Below are positions 7,175-16,868 of a stretch of DNA of 64,000 nt, piece after piece. This stretch comes from Saprospiraceae bacterium (GTDB taxonomy: Bacteria; Bacteroidota; Bacteroidia; Chitinophagales; Saprospiraceae): positions 416,211 through 480,210 of the forward strand of contig JABARE010000001.1 of the NCBI GenBank assembly GCA_019187365.1, given 5' to 3'. The notes under the pieces are model-generated. The model was not told where the DNA came from. It made no database searches and saw nothing but the letters and a program-made list of their open reading frames with translations. The position numbers and the translations under genes were made by a program. Numbering within the stretch: position 1 is the stretch's first letter; every line of letters begins with the position of its first letter.

Positions 7175-9438
7175 AGTTTAATCCACTTTTCGACCCAACG
7201 ATGGAGGCCGTCTGATATGGCAATCAAGTAAACTCCCGGGGACCACCGCTGTGCTTCGTACACCTCGATGTTACTGCTGCGGCTTCTGGTTGTTGTCATA
7301 GATTTGCCCGAAGCTTGAAAGATCTGCACGGTGTACTCCGCCTCTTCTCTAAAGTGAATCGAAAGTGACCCAACCGATGGGTTGGGAATTACCGTAAAAC
7401 TACTCTGCCGCAGTGGGTTTTCAGATGACGTTGGACCCAGCAGGTCCGTTTTATAAAAGGAGATGCCGCCGCGTGCATTTCCGGTAACCATTTCTAGTAC
7501 TCCGTCGGAGTCGATGTCTGCAAGGCTCAGCGTTATGCGTTCCCCTTCCTTCATGACTCCGTAATGTGCGTTCAGCATTTCATAGGTAGCATCGGGTTCC
7601 TTGGTAATGCCCCCTATTCGTTTGATTTCGCCAAAAATGTTTCCTGTAAAAAGGTTAAGGCTTTCCTGATGTCGATAAAATTCAGGACAGGAATAAACTT
7701 TTGAAGAAATGCCATTGACGATAATGTTGCCCAGACAGTTGGTGTTGGGTGCTTTAAAGTAATCCGGATCGAAGGCAGCTTCCTCCGGCGAGCCTTGGTT
7801 CTGAAAATAATAAAAGCTACCGCATGCTTTCCCAGACAGATCGTTGGTGTTAAGTCGCGATCCGCTGACAATATCCAGTCTCCCGTCGCCATTGAGGTCG
7901 ATGAGAAACGGCGAGCTGTACGATTTAGCGCTCAGTTCCTGGTAGGGGTAAACTGGTTTATTAAAATGGAAAGGGTTTCCTGCCCCGGCGATGTTTTCAC
8001 AGAAGAAGAATTGACCCTGATTTTCTCCCACCAGCATGTCCAGGTCTCCATCGTTGTCGATGTCTCCAAACGCAGGAGTAAAAGAATGGTGTGCATCTGC
8101 GCTGAGGGCAAAATCATTAAAACCGAGATAATTGCTGTCTACTAAAGCAAATGCGGGTGCATTCTCTGTTCCCACGTTTTCGAATAGAACCAGGCGGGCA
8201 TCCCGTAAGTTAGTACCCCGGATAAAAAACCCTTCCGTTCCAACAAGGAGGTCCATTTTGCCATCCTGATTGAAATCGACAAAGCAGGGGTCAGTTGCGG
8301 AGCCTAGATCCATCATTTCACCAACGATGAAAGAGCGGGTAATCCGCTGATATTTGGGAGCCGATGGTGTGCCCGTATTCCGATAGTACCACAGGTTGTT
8401 GATGTTTTCTGAAATGGATCGCTGGTTTGGTGCTACCAATATATCTTGTAAGCCGTCGTAGTCAACATCAGCAAAAAATGCGGCGAGGAAAGTAGCGAGG
8501 TCCAGGGAATCGGCGCTGCCTGGCCAGTTAGTCTGTTGGCTTTTCATATAGGGACGTTCCAGACTACCGCCGTTGAAAAGAGCGATCAAACCATTGTTGG
8601 TGAGGTCTCCAACGAGCAGATCCGGAAGGCCGTTTCCGTTCAGGTCGTGCGACAGCAGGGTCGAGCCGGAGTGTCTCAGAACGGGGATGGAATTGCGGAA
8701 TGAAGCACAACTGTCGGGACTACCGCTCAAGGTGATCTCTGCGGTAAAACCACTTTCTACAAAGCCGCCAAAGCAGCGGTCAGCAAGCACAAACGCCAGG
8801 GAATCCTTTGGAAAAGCCCGTTCTTTTACTATGTTTTTGAACAGGCTTACCCGATTATTTCCCGGTTCGAAAAGCAGTATATCCAGGTCGCCATCTCCAT
8901 CGAGGTCCTCGATAGCCGGTATGTCGGTAAAATCGATGGGGATCTGAGTTGAATTATTGCCCAGAGAGAAAAAGAGGACTTTGAATGACTTGCCCATGTC
9001 GAACTTTTCAAATTCCAGACCGGCTTGGCCCCTTGAACCCCTGTACAACTCAATGCCGGGAATGCCTTCAGTATTGAAGGAGCTTGCAAATAAATCGGCA
9101 ATGCCATCGCCATTGAAATCCCTGAAAAGAGTCCAGTCTTTTAGTCTCGGAAAATTTGCCCTGTACTGGGGGCTAAACACATAATCCCTGGAGGCCGGAT
9201 CGTAACGAAAAGGGAGGAGTACGTCCCCTGCACGGTCGAACAATACCATATCCTGCACCCCATCGCCGTCTAGGTCGATCGTGTTTACCTGTAGGTTGTC
9301 GGCCCCACCAACTGCCCCATGCCTTAGAACTCTTCCCGCACCATCGATAACGGGTATTGGAATCCAGGGGAGTCCCTGTGAAAACAGACAGGGAATCCAG
9401 AAGACTGGAAGGATGACTGCCAAAACTTTTGCTCTCAT
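7171..9438 (-). CDS. Secreted FG-GAP/VCBS repeat protein with T9SS type A sorting domain
   Basis: This is a 755-aa protein. Nine calcium-loop motifs of the DxDxDGxxD type are spread along the chain (for example DLDGDGVQD, DFNGDGIAD, DLDGDGDLD, DLNGNGLPD, DVDYDGLQD, DFNQDGKMD, DIDNDGDLD, DLNGDGRLD, DIDSDGVLE). This is the signature of FG-GAP/VCBS blades of an integrin-like beta-propeller. The C-terminal ~80 residues (SFTVIPNPSVGSL to WVEKWIKL) are a T9SS type A domain. The start at 9438 gives a clean signal peptide (MRAKVLAVILPVFWIPCLFSQ); the longer frame from 9573 would put 45 odd residues before it and would enclose the -7 box at 9462-9469. Predicted role: calcium-stabilised surface adhesion or carbohydrate binding. 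Confidence 0.9.
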   Translation of the reverse strand: MRAKVLAVILPVFWIPCLFSQGLPWIPIPVIDGAGRVLRHGAVGGADNLQVNTIDLDGDGVQDMVLFDRAGDVLLPFRYDPASRDYVFSPQYRANFPRLKDWTLFRDFNGDGIADLFASSFNTEGIPGIELYRGSRGQAGLEFEKFDMGKSFKVLFFSLGNNSTQIPIDFTDIPAIEDLDGDGDLDILLFEPGNNRVSLFKNIVKERAFPKDSLAFVLADRCFGGFVESGFTAEITLSGSPDSCASFRNSIPVLRHSGSTLLSHDLNGNGLPDLLVGDLTNNGLIALFNGGSLERPYMKSQQTNWPGSADSLDLATFLAAFFADVDYDGLQDILVAPNQRSISENINNLWYYRNTGTPSAPKYQRITRSFIVGEMMDLGSATDPCFVDFNQDGKMDLLVGTEGFFIRGTNLRDARLVLFENVGTENAPAFALVDSNYLGFNDFALSADAHHSFTPAFGDIDNDGDLDMLVGENQGQFFFCENIAGAGNPFHFNKPVYPYQELSAKSYSSPFLIDLNGDGRLDIVSGSRLNTNDLSGKACGSFYYFQNQGSPEEAAFDPDYFKAPNTNCLGNIIVNGISSKVYSCPEFYRHQESLNLFTGNIFGEIKRIGGITKEPDATYEMLNAHYGVMKEGERITLSLADIDSDGVLEMVTGNARGGISFYKTDLLGPTSSENPLRQSSFTVIPNPSVGSLSIHFREEAEYTVQIFQASGKSMTTTRSRSSNIEVYEAQRWSPGVYLIAISDGLHRWVEKWIKL

Positions 9439-9461
9439 GGTGCGATATAATATAGAACGGA

Positions 9462-9469
9462 CAAAACTA
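9462..9469 (-). promoter_or_regulatory. Putative -7 box for the VCBS/T9SS gene pair
   Basis: The minus strand reads TAGTTTTG (TAnnTTTG consensus), 23 nt upstream of the ATG at 9438. Its position inside the longer open frame supports 9438 as the true start. No convincing -33 TTG was seen. Confidence 0.4.
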
Positions 9470-9707
9470 AGGAAACGATGGCTGAGGCTTAGCTTTTGGA
9501 ATGCCGGCAGGAGGTAGCCGTAGTCAAACTGCCTTGGCTGGCAGCCCCCATCAGGTCGTTGGAATTTTGTCAATATTCTATCTATCTAATTGATTTTCAG
9601 TAAATAAATAATTAAATTTGATTAAAGACCAGGCCGGGGAGGTTGCTTATGGCCTGTATTCAGTAGTTTAGAAAAGCCGAAAAGAACATCATATATAAAT
9701 CATTAAA

Positions 9708-9715
9708 TATCTTTG
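9708..9715 (+). promoter_or_regulatory. Putative -7 box for purL
   Basis: TATCTTTG matches TAnnTTTG and ends 18 nt before the proposed GTG start of purL at 9734. A second match, TAAATTTG, lies at 9613-9620, followed by a 6-bp inverted repeat CAGGCC/GGCCTG (9630-9656) in the leader. I see no purine riboswitch core. Either box could be used. Confidence 0.4.
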
Positions 9716-9733
9716 CATTGCAAAAATTGCAAC

Positions 9734-11965
9734 GTGGCCATAGCGAACCTGGAAACCGCGGTCAGACTTGGGTTGACCGAAGATGAATACCATAAAATTG
9801 TCGAGATCTTACAACGTGCGCCCAATTTTACCGAGTTGAGCGTGTTTGCGGTAATGTGGTCCGAACACTGTTCTTACAAGAATTCCATCCTTTACCTCAA
9901 AAAATTACCGCGCAAGGGCAGTCGCTTACTTGCCGAAGCCGGCGAGGAAAATGCCGGTCTGGTAGATATCGGAGACGGTTTGGCCTGTGCTTTTAAGATA
10001 GAGAGCCACAACCACCCTTCTGCGATTGAGCCTTACCAGGGAGCCGCAACCGGTGTGGGCGGGATCCATCGCGACATATTCACCATGGGGGCCAGGCCAA
10101 TCGCTGCGTTGAACTCGCTCCGTTTTGGAGAGCTGTCACTTGGTCACACCCAGCGCCTGATGAGAGGCGTAGTCAGGGGAATCGGCAACTACGGCAACGC
10201 CTTTGGGGTACCAACGGTCGGTGGCGAAGTGTATTTCAATCCTTGTTACAATCAAAATATTCTGGTCAATGCCATGAGCGTTGGCATCGTTGGCCACCAT
10301 CAAACGGTGTCCGCAACGGCTGCCGGTCCGGGCAACCCGGTTTTTATCGTTGGTTCCGCAACCGGTAAAGACGGAATACACGGAGCAACCTTTGCTTCGG
10401 CTGACCTGGGAGAAAACGCTGCAAAGGATTTGCCTGCAGTACAAGTTGGGGACCCCTTCCAGGAGAAATTGCTTTTGGAAGCAAGCCTGGAAGCGATTGC
10501 AACAGGGCAGGTAGCCGGGATGCAGGACATGGGGGCTGCGGGCATCACCTGTTCGAGTTCTGAAATGTCTGCCAAAGCAGAAACGGGAATGGATGTCTGG
10601 CTCGATAAGGTGCCGACGCGTCAAAAAAATATGCAGGCATTTGAAATCCTGTTGTCGGAATCCCAGGAACGCATGCTGGTAATATGTAGAAAAGGAGGAG
10701 AAAGCCAGCTGTTGGAAGTATTCAAAAAATGGGACCTGGAATGTGTCCAGATCGGGGTGGTGACCGATTCGCAGCAGGTGCGTTACTATTTTCACGGAGA
10801 GCTCGTCGCAGACATCCCGGCATCCTCCCTGGTGTTGGGTGGGGGTGCACCCGTTTACCAGCGAGAATTCCGGCAACCCACTTATATTGACGAAATTAAG
10901 GCATTCGACCCTGCTTCCGTCCCCGTTCCTCACGATCTGGTATCCATTGGACGCATGTTGCTCCAGCATCCGGACATTGCCTCGAAGCGCTGGATCTATG
11001 AGCAATACGACAAAATGGTGCGAACCGGCACGATGACCTCCGTAGAATCCGCCGATGCGGCGGTTGTTCGGGTAAAGGGAACTCAAAAGGCACTTTGCCT
11101 GTCCGTTGACTGCAATTCGAATTACGTATACCTCGACCCGGAAGCCGGTGGTATGATCGCGGTGGCCGAGGCGGCCAGAAACATCAGTTGCACAGGAGGC
11201 ATTCCCGTAGCTATTACAAATTGCCTCAATTTTGGCAACCCTTACAATCCGGAAGTTTATTGGCAATTTGTCCTTGCTTTGAAAGGTATGGGGCAAGCCT
11301 GCGAAAAATTTGAAACCCCCGTCACGGGAGGAAATGTCAGTTTTTACAACCAATCTTCTGGCAAGGATGGAATCGTACCTGTGCACCCAACTCCGGTGAT
11401 CGGCATGCTGGGCATAATGGAAGACGGCTCCCTGATGACGACTATGGGTTTTAAATCAAGCGGAGATCTGATTTACCTGCTCGGCAATGTCACCGATGAG
11501 CCGTGCTACTGTACTTACCTGGAACTGGTGCATGGCACCCGTCTTGCCCCGGTTCCGCGCATCAACCTGGAAGAGGAGGCCTGCCTGCAAAAGGTTCTCC
11601 AAAAGGCCATACGGGCTGGCCTTCTGAACAGCGCCCACGACCTTTCCGAAGGTGGTTTGTTTGTGGCTTTAGCCGAATCCGCCTTTGCCTCAGGAGCATT
11701 TGGCTTTGATGTCCATCTGCCGCAGGGACTCCGAAAAGATTTTGCCCTCTTTGGGGAAGGACAAGGGCGGGCGATGGTGACGATTCAGCCCGAAGCACAG
11801 AATAATTTTGAACAGTTTCTTCAACAAAACGGACAGCCTTTTTATTTTTTAGGAACGGTCGTGTCGGATGGTTTTACCATCGACGGCTGTTATCATGGAA
11901 ATCTGAATGAAAACTTGCATTTATATGTTCACGCAATTGAAAATCAATTACAAAACCAGCATTGA
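9734..11965 (+). CDS. purL: Phosphoribosylformylglycinamidine synthase subunit PurL
   Basis: This 743-aa protein matches the small-type PurL length (about 740 aa). Motifs: [20 protein letters not shown], the ATP/Mg loop [56 protein letters not shown] and [16 protein letters not shown], with the second half repeating the fold ([19 protein letters not shown]). It makes FGAM from FGAR in purine synthesis and needs partner subunits PurQ and PurS, which are not in this window. The GTG at 9734 ([19 protein letters not shown]) fits the family N-terminus; the alternative TTG at 9713 overlaps the putative -7 box. The 3' end overlaps the next gene. Confidence 0.95.
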   Translation: MAIANLETAVRLGLTEDEYHKIVEILQRAPNFTELSVFAVMWSEHCSYKNSILYLKKLPRKGSRLLAEAGEENAGLVDIGDGLACAFKIESHNHPSAIEPYQGAATGVGGIHRDIFTMGARPIAALNSLRFGELSLGHTQRLMRGVVRGIGNYGNAFGVPTVGGEVYFNPCYNQNILVNAMSVGIVGHHQTVSATAAGPGNPVFIVGSATGKDGIHGATFASADLGENAAKDLPAVQVGDPFQEKLLLEASLEAIATGQVAGMQDMGAAGITCSSSEMSAKAETGMDVWLDKVPTRQKNMQAFEILLSESQERMLVICRKGGESQLLEVFKKWDLECVQIGVVTDSQQVRYYFHGELVADIPASSLVLGGGAPVYQREFRQPTYIDEIKAFDPASVPVPHDLVSIGRMLLQHPDIASKRWIYEQYDKMVRTGTMTSVESADAAVVRVKGTQKALCLSVDCNSNYVYLDPEAGGMIAVAEAARNISCTGGIPVAITNCLNFGNPYNPEVYWQFVLALKGMGQACEKFETPVTGGNVSFYNQSSGKDGIVPVHPTPVIGMLGIMEDGSLMTTMGFKSSGDLIYLLGNVTDEPCYCTYLELVHGTRLAPVPRINLEEEACLQKVLQKAIRAGLLNSAHDLSEGGLFVALAESAFASGAFGFDVHLPQGLRKDFALFGEGQGRAMVTIQPEAQNNFEQFLQQNGQPFYFLGTVVSDGFTIDGCYHGNLNENLHLYVHAIENQLQNQH

Positions 11966-13070
11966 CCTCCGAACAGTCCAGTTTCCGGCACTGCTTTTAG
12001 CATGGGCCCTTCTGCTCTTTTCCGGCTGTAACCGAGGTAACTTCATCAGTGGCAGTTTTGAAGGCGCACCGGATCTTTCCGTCCAGTTGGAGCGCATTGC
12101 CCTTGATAATACGACGACCTCGCTTGACCGGGCGGATATGAAGTCGGGACAGTTCCGTTTTGATGTTAAGGAGCCTTTGCCAGCCGGCTTGTACCGGATC
12201 CAACTGGGCCAGCAATCTATTATTTTTGTATTGGACGGAACTGAGACGCAAATTGCTTTTTCCGGCAGTTACGCTGATCTGGGCAAAGGCGTATTGCAAG
12301 TGAGCGGATGTCCGGCCTCTGAAGAGGTATATGCCGCCAATAAGAAGTTTAGCCAGGAGCGCCCAACCGTTGAAGACATCAAAGGGGCCATCCAGGCAAC
12401 AAAAAGTCCACTTGCCGGGAGCCTGATGGCAATACAATTTCTCGGGCTGAGGCCCGAATTTGCAGCCATACACAAAACGTCCCTCGATCGCCTCAAGGCG
12501 AGCTTTCCGACTTCCGAGTTCACGAGATCCTATGAAAGTATGCTGGTTCAATTGGAACAGATGTTAGCTTCGCAACAGGCAGCGGAGACCATACAAATTG
12601 GGATGGACGCACCGGATATCGAATTGCCTTCCCCCGATGGCAAGAAATATGCCCTGTCGGATCTCAAAGGAAAGGTCGTGTTGCTGGACTTTTGGGCCAG
12701 TTGGTGCGGGCCATGCCGCAGGGCCAATCCGCATGTGGTCGAACTTTACAATAAATACAAGTCCAGAGGCTTTACCGTATTCAGCGTCTCGCTGGATGGC
12801 GTTGACGGCCGGACCAAGTCCCAACTCAGCAGCGAGAGCCAGATTCAGGAGTTTATGGATCGCTCAAAACAGGCTTGGGTGGCAGCCATCGAAAAGGACC
12901 AACTCAGCTGGGAATGCCATGTGAGCGATTTAAAAAAGTGGGATAGCCAACCGGCCAAAGTATATGGAGTGCAGTCCATCCCACGGACCTTTCTCATTGG
13001 AAAAGACGGTAAAATAGCGGCCGTCAATCCCAGAGAAAATCTTGAAGAGGAAATCGTCAAAGCCCTATAA
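11925..13070 (+). CDS. TlpA-like thioredoxin-fold lipoprotein (DUF4369-type N-terminal domain)
   Basis: This 381-aa envelope protein has a hydrophobic stretch ending in LLLFSGC with lipidation Cys35. A beta-rich domain resembling DUF4369 follows (about residues 38-125), then a helical linker and an AhpC/TSA-type thioredoxin domain from about 222. The redox site is WCGPC (Cys261, Cys264), with the cis-proline segment [12 protein letters not shown] near the end. The family reduces disulfides on the outer face of a membrane. ATGs at 11907 and 11925 are both possible; both lie inside purL, so translation is probably coupled. The many cysteine-rich exported proteins encoded here could be clients, but that is inference. 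Confidence 0.87.
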   Translation: MFTQLKINYKTSIDLRTVQFPALLLAWALLLFSGCNRGNFISGSFEGAPDLSVQLERIALDNTTTSLDRADMKSGQFRFDVKEPLPAGLYRIQLGQQSIIFVLDGTETQIAFSGSYADLGKGVLQVSGCPASEEVYAANKKFSQERPTVEDIKGAIQATKSPLAGSLMAIQFLGLRPEFAAIHKTSLDRLKASFPTSEFTRSYESMLVQLEQMLASQQAAETIQIGMDAPDIELPSPDGKKYALSDLKGKVVLLDFWASWCGPCRRANPHVVELYNKYKSRGFTVFSVSLDGVDGRTKSQLSSESQIQEFMDRSKQAWVAAIEKDQLSWECHVSDLKKWDSQPAKVYGVQSIPRTFLIGKDGKIAAVNPRENLEEEIVKAL

Positions 13071-13124
13071 TCACGAGTACCTTAACTGACCGGACGAATT
13101 TGCGTAGGTGAGGCCGGAATAAAT

Positions 13125-13877
13125 TCAGGAGGAGAATTTCCAGGCAAGTAAAATAGAGGCTGCCACTGCAGCATTAAGGGATTCTGCCTTGCTGTCCTTG
13201 TCGCGAGGTATGGAAATCATACCCGTACACGAAGCCCGTATCGCGTCGCAAATGCCATGAGATTCGCTACCAATGCATAAAATCCTTACCCGATTGCTTT
13301 CAATAGACGAGTAGGGTCTTCCTGCAGCATCCGCAGCATAGATTTCGACACCCTGAAAGAGGGATATCATTGACTCCCAATCCCGTTGTGCAAGCTCTAC
13401 TCTGGCAATGCTGGACATACTCGCTTGTACGCATTTTGCGTTATAGGGATCCACGCAGTCGGGAGAGCAAAATATTTTTTTCAAGCCGAACCAGTCCGCT
13501 GATCGTACAATGGTCCCCAAATTGCCGGGATCTGAAATGCGGTCCAGGTAAAGCGCTAACTTATAGTCTTCTGGTGGCTCATGGTTATCAAACTCAGGAA
13601 AGGTAAATATGCCAAGGAAGCCACCGCCCGTTTTAAGGGAAGAAATTGCCTGAAGGAAACTTTCGTCCACAACCCTCACTTCTTCTGCGCTATGCATTAT
13701 GGGATCGAGTTCTCCGGCACGAGCTACACTGGCAACCAGCATCCTGCACCGGAGTCCTTTCGATACAAGCAGGTCTCCCACCAATTTTGCCCCTTCGGCA
13801 ACGAACAGTTTCTGGCGGTAGCGTTCTTCGCGTCGCTGGAGGCTTTTGATCCAGTTTTTTTCTGATTTAGTTAGCAT
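13125..13877 (-). CDS. TrmH/SpoU-family RNA 2'-O-methyltransferase
   Basis: This is a 250-aa protein. An N-terminal RNA-binding substrate domain (KSLQRREERYRQKLFVAEGAKLVGDLL) precedes the SPOUT knot with its three motifs: LDRISDPGNLGTIVRSADWFG, ILCIGSESHGICDAI and MISIPRDKDSKAESLNAAVAASILL. It transfers methyl from S-adenosylmethionine to a ribose 2'-OH in rRNA or tRNA; the target nucleotide is not predictable. The start at 13877 (MLTKSEKNWIKSLQRRE) fits the family; the open frame runs 30 codons further into the divergent tamL gene. Only 13 nt separate its start from that of tamL. Confidence 0.92.
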   Translation of the reverse strand: MLTKSEKNWIKSLQRREERYRQKLFVAEGAKLVGDLLVSKGLRCRMLVASVARAGELDPIMHSAEEVRVVDESFLQAISSLKTGGGFLGIFTFPEFDNHEPPEDYKLALYLDRISDPGNLGTIVRSADWFGLKKIFCSPDCVDPYNAKCVQASMSSIARVELAQRDWESMISLFQGVEIYAADAAGRPYSSIESNRVRILCIGSESHGICDAIRASCTGMISIPRDKDSKAESLNAAVAASILLAWKFSS

Positions 13878-13890
13878 CTTTGTCGGCACA

Positions 13891-16257
13891 ATGCGGGTCT
13901 GCAAAAGTATATTATTCCCAGCGCTCGCGGTCTTGCTCACCAGCTGCCAGACTTCGCGATTTCTCACTCAGGAAGAGGCCCTGCTGTCGAGTTACCGCAT
14001 CAAGGTCAGTGGAATCAGTTCCGATGAAGCCAACTCCCGGCTGAAGGATCAGTTGCATCCCCTGGTAAAACAAAAACCCAACAAAAACTTCCTCCTCCTG
14101 TTCCCACGAGAGTGGTACTACTGGAAGGCAAAGGAACGAAAAAACAAGGATTCCTGGCTTACCAAGAGTTTCGAAAAGATGGGCGAAGCACCGGCAATCC
14201 TTGACTCGAATGCCTGCAAGGCGACTGCCACAAACTTTAAGAATTTTCTCTATAACATGGGCTACTTTACCGTTACCACATCCTATGGGGTTAAGGTGCG
14301 CAATAAAAGGGCCCGGGTTAGCTACCATGTCCATACGGGGCCTCGATACACGATTGAGTCAATAGATTACCTTGCGGAAGACAGCACCATACAGGAGATC
14401 ATAAACAGAGAACGCAGCTCCGCATTGCTGTATCCGGGAGCTCCACTCGATTACGGTCTTTTTCAGAGCGAAAAGGCGCGTCTTAGTGAATTGCTTTTTA
14501 ATCACGGCTATGCCGAATTCAGCCCCGTGTTCATTGACCCATTGGTTGCTGATTCTTCCCGATTAAGCGCAAAGCTCGTCCTGAACATCAAAAACCCAGA
14601 CGAAAAATCGGCCCATACAAGGTTTCGCATCAATCGGGTTAGCGTAAATACGGATTTCAGACCCGGCACTGCACAAGCAACGCCGCACCCTTCCCGTTAT
14701 GATTCGATTGACTTTACCTCTTCATCGAATCGTTCGTTTATTCGAGACGAGGTGCTCGCTGGAAAAATTCTATTGCGTCCTGGAATGACAGCCTCAAAAA
14801 ATCTGGTCGACAACACGTATTCAAACCTTTACCACCTGGGAACTTATCGTTTTATTAGCATCGAAGGTAAGCGGGATAGTCTTGCCATAGATCACATCAA
14901 TTATCAGATACAGCTTAGCCCCAACAAGAAATGGATATTTGATTTTGGTGCCGACTTCAACTATACCTCAATCAAAAAAAATGCAGCCACCCTATTTGGC
15001 ATTTCTGGATACACCAATCTGCGCAACCGGAACCTTTTCAGACGTGCCGCAAGCAATTCCATCAAATTCGAAATAGGTACTGAGTTAAATCTGCTAGACA
15101 TAAGAAAATTCAACTCCCTCAGCCTTCATTTCAGTAACGATTTGTCGCTCGCATCCTTTTACGACTTAACCGGTACATGGGCAATTTTTAAAATGCTGTC
15201 AAGTCCTTTCGGCGCAGGGGTTCTCAATCCAGATTCACGAACAAACATTCGTTTGTCGGCAAATTATGAAAACCTGGTATCGCTTTACAAATATACGTCC
15301 GCAAATACCGGAATAGATTATGACTGGCAAATCGGACCACGGCGGAGAATCACCATGCAAACATTGGGGTTTTCGCTTTATTTCCCCAAAACCACCGCGG
15401 AATTTGACAGTCTTCTCATTTCAAACAGGTTGCTGCAATCAAGTTTTTCCGACAGGCGACTATTGAGTGCGCTGTTTCTCGACAATGTAACTTATTACTA
15501 CCAAAGTCCGCAAAAGAGAAACAAGCGCTATTCGGTAATCGCTTCATTCAATATGTCCGGCCTCGAAGTAAATCTCGCAAATTCCTTGTCCAACGCACTA
15601 ACCGGTAAAAGCGACACATTCCGCGTTGGTGAATTCACCTTTTCAGAATTCATTAAAACGGATTTAGATTACCGCTATTACACCTCTTTTCGAGACAAGA
15701 GCAGTTTGGCTTTAAGAATTTCAAGCGGCATTGTAGTACCTTTTGGCAGAAGCACTACTGTGCCCTACATCAAGCAGTTTTACGTTGGAGGACCGCAAAG
15801 CATAAGGGCATGGAATCTTCGTGAAATTGGACCTGGCGCCATTGCACCGCCTGAACCCGATACCGGTGAAAGCCGCAACATCGCCTTCTTTTCAGCAGGA
15901 GACTTTAAACTGGAGGGGAGCCTGGAATTCCGGTTCGACATTTTCTGGCGGTTGAAAGGTGCGGTATTTTTAGATGCAGGGAATATTTGGTACCTGCCAA
16001 AGAAGGTCATTGACCCGGATACCCGTGCCGGTTTTTTGAGCAAAGATTTCTACAAGGAAATTGCTGTTGGGACGGGTCTTGGCTTGAGACTTGATCTGAC
16101 TTATTTCCTCTTTCGCGTGGATGTCGGCTTTCAGCTTCGCAATCCCTACCCCGATGACCAGGGAAAATACTGGCTTTACGGAAGCGACAACCCGGTGAGC
16201 TTTACAAAACTACAACGCAACTCGACCATCCACCTGGCACTCGATTATCCGTTCTGA
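13891..16257 (+). CDS. tamL: BamA/TamA-family outer-membrane lipoprotein (TamL type)
   Basis: This is a 788-aa protein. The signal peptide ends in LLTSC with lipidation Cys19, which distinguishes Bacteroidota TamL from unlipidated TamA/BamA. POTRA-like segments follow (for example VHTGPRYTIESIDY, and LRPGMTASKNLVDNTYSNLYHLGTYRFISI), then a C-terminal 16-strand-type barrel (YVGGPQSIRAWNLREIGPGA, FDIFWRLKGAVFLDAGNIW, GTGLGLRLDLTYFLFRVDVGF, closing LALDYPF). It inserts or exports outer-membrane proteins, normally with inner-membrane partner TamB, which is not in this window. ATG 13891 is preferred over 13846 because it begins the signal peptide. The 3' end overlaps nth by 13 nt, convergently. 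Confidence 0.9.
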   Translation: MRVCKSILFPALAVLLTSCQTSRFLTQEEALLSSYRIKVSGISSDEANSRLKDQLHPLVKQKPNKNFLLLFPREWYYWKAKERKNKDSWLTKSFEKMGEAPAILDSNACKATATNFKNFLYNMGYFTVTTSYGVKVRNKRARVSYHVHTGPRYTIESIDYLAEDSTIQEIINRERSSALLYPGAPLDYGLFQSEKARLSELLFNHGYAEFSPVFIDPLVADSSRLSAKLVLNIKNPDEKSAHTRFRINRVSVNTDFRPGTAQATPHPSRYDSIDFTSSSNRSFIRDEVLAGKILLRPGMTASKNLVDNTYSNLYHLGTYRFISIEGKRDSLAIDHINYQIQLSPNKKWIFDFGADFNYTSIKKNAATLFGISGYTNLRNRNLFRRAASNSIKFEIGTELNLLDIRKFNSLSLHFSNDLSLASFYDLTGTWAIFKMLSSPFGAGVLNPDSRTNIRLSANYENLVSLYKYTSANTGIDYDWQIGPRRRITMQTLGFSLYFPKTTAEFDSLLISNRLLQSSFSDRRLLSALFLDNVTYYYQSPQKRNKRYSVIASFNMSGLEVNLANSLSNALTGKSDTFRVGEFTFSEFIKTDLDYRYYTSFRDKSSLALRISSGIVVPFGRSTTVPYIKQFYVGGPQSIRAWNLREIGPGAIAPPEPDTGESRNIAFFSAGDFKLEGSLEFRFDIFWRLKGAVFLDAGNIWYLPKKVIDPDTRAGFLSKDFYKEIAVGTGLGLRLDLTYFLFRVDVGFQLRNPYPDDQGKYWLYGSDNPVSFTKLQRNSTIHLALDYPF
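13902..13909 (-). promoter_or_regulatory. Putative -7 box for the TrmH-family methyltransferase, inside tamL
   Basis: The minus strand reads TACTTTTG (TAnnTTTG), 24 nt upstream of the ATG at 13877. It falls inside the first codons of the divergent tamL gene. On the plus strand a near-match, CATCTTTG at 13875-13882, lies just before the tamL ATG, so the two promoters would interleave. Confidence 0.35.
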
Positions 16258-16868
16258 AGTCTTTTGCAGATGGGGCATTTGCCAATGTCGTGACCTCGTG
16301 CCGGGCAATATTGTCTTCCATAATAAATGATCTTGAGGTGTAAATCGTTCCAGCGTTCCCGCGGAAACGCACGCTTGAGATCCCTTTCCGTTTGAACAAC
16401 ATTGCTTCCATTGCTCAGACCCCACCGCATGGCCAGTCGATGAATATGGGTGTCGACCGGGAAGGCAGGGATACCAAAAACCTGCGACATGATCACTGAA
16501 GCCGTTTTGTGCCCGACGCCGGGAAGTGCCTCAAGCTCATCATATCCCATGGGAACCTGACCACCATGCTTTTCCACTAAAATTTCCGACAATCGCTGAA
16601 TCGAAGATGCTTTGCGCGAGGATAAGCCACAGGGCCGAATGATCTGTTCTATGCGCTCAATCGGAATCCGAGCCATCACCTGGGGGGTAAGTGCCAGTTG
16701 AAACAACTCCGGAGTAACGCGATTGACCCGTTCATCGGTGCATTGGGCAGATAACAAAACGGCAATCAGCAAAGTAAACGCATCCTGATGATGAAGGGGA
16801 ACATAGACTTCCGGATAGAGTTCATCCAGCATATCTAGTATTATCTCCGCACGCTCTGATTTTTTCAT
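16245..16868 (-). CDS. nth: Endonuclease III (DNA glycosylase/AP lyase)
   Basis: This 207-aa protein has the helix-hairpin-helix LPGVGHKTASVIM with catalytic Lys121 and the motif PVDTHIHRLAMRWGL with Asp139. LLSAQCTDERVN is the standard Nth segment. It removes oxidised pyrimidines and nicks abasic sites in base-excision repair. Odd point: the iron-sulfur loop usual in this family (four Cys, spacing 6-2-5) is altered. Only Cys188, Cys198 and Cys201 remain, in YCPARGHDIGKCPICKRLQNG, and the protein ends before a fourth. Its start overlaps the stop of the upstream acyl-CoA reductase gene by 4 nt (ATGA), so it belongs to that operon. Confidence 0.93.
   Translation of the reverse strand: MKKSERAEIILDMLDELYPEVYVPLHHQDAFTLLIAVLLSAQCTDERVNRVTPELFQLALTPQVMARIPIERIEQIIRPCGLSSRKASSIQRLSEILVEKHGGQVPMGYDELEALPGVGHKTASVIMSQVFGIPAFPVDTHIHRLAMRWGLSNGSNVVQTERDLKRAFPRERWNDLHLKIIYYGRQYCPARGHDIGKCPICKRLQNG

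Noticed and set aside
7171..9438. Dockerin reading of the DxDxDG motifs in the VCBS protein
   Set aside because: The nine motifs are spaced tens of residues apart along the whole chain, as in FG-GAP/VCBS propeller blades, not paired as in dockerins.
9597..9733. Possible purine riboswitch before purL
   Set aside because: Only a 6-bp stem with a 15-nt loop is present; the conserved three-way junction core of purine riboswitches is not seen.
10136..11386. 416-codon minus-strand frame
   Set aside because: It is wholly antisense to purL, whose motifs are intact; the translation has no protein-like domains.
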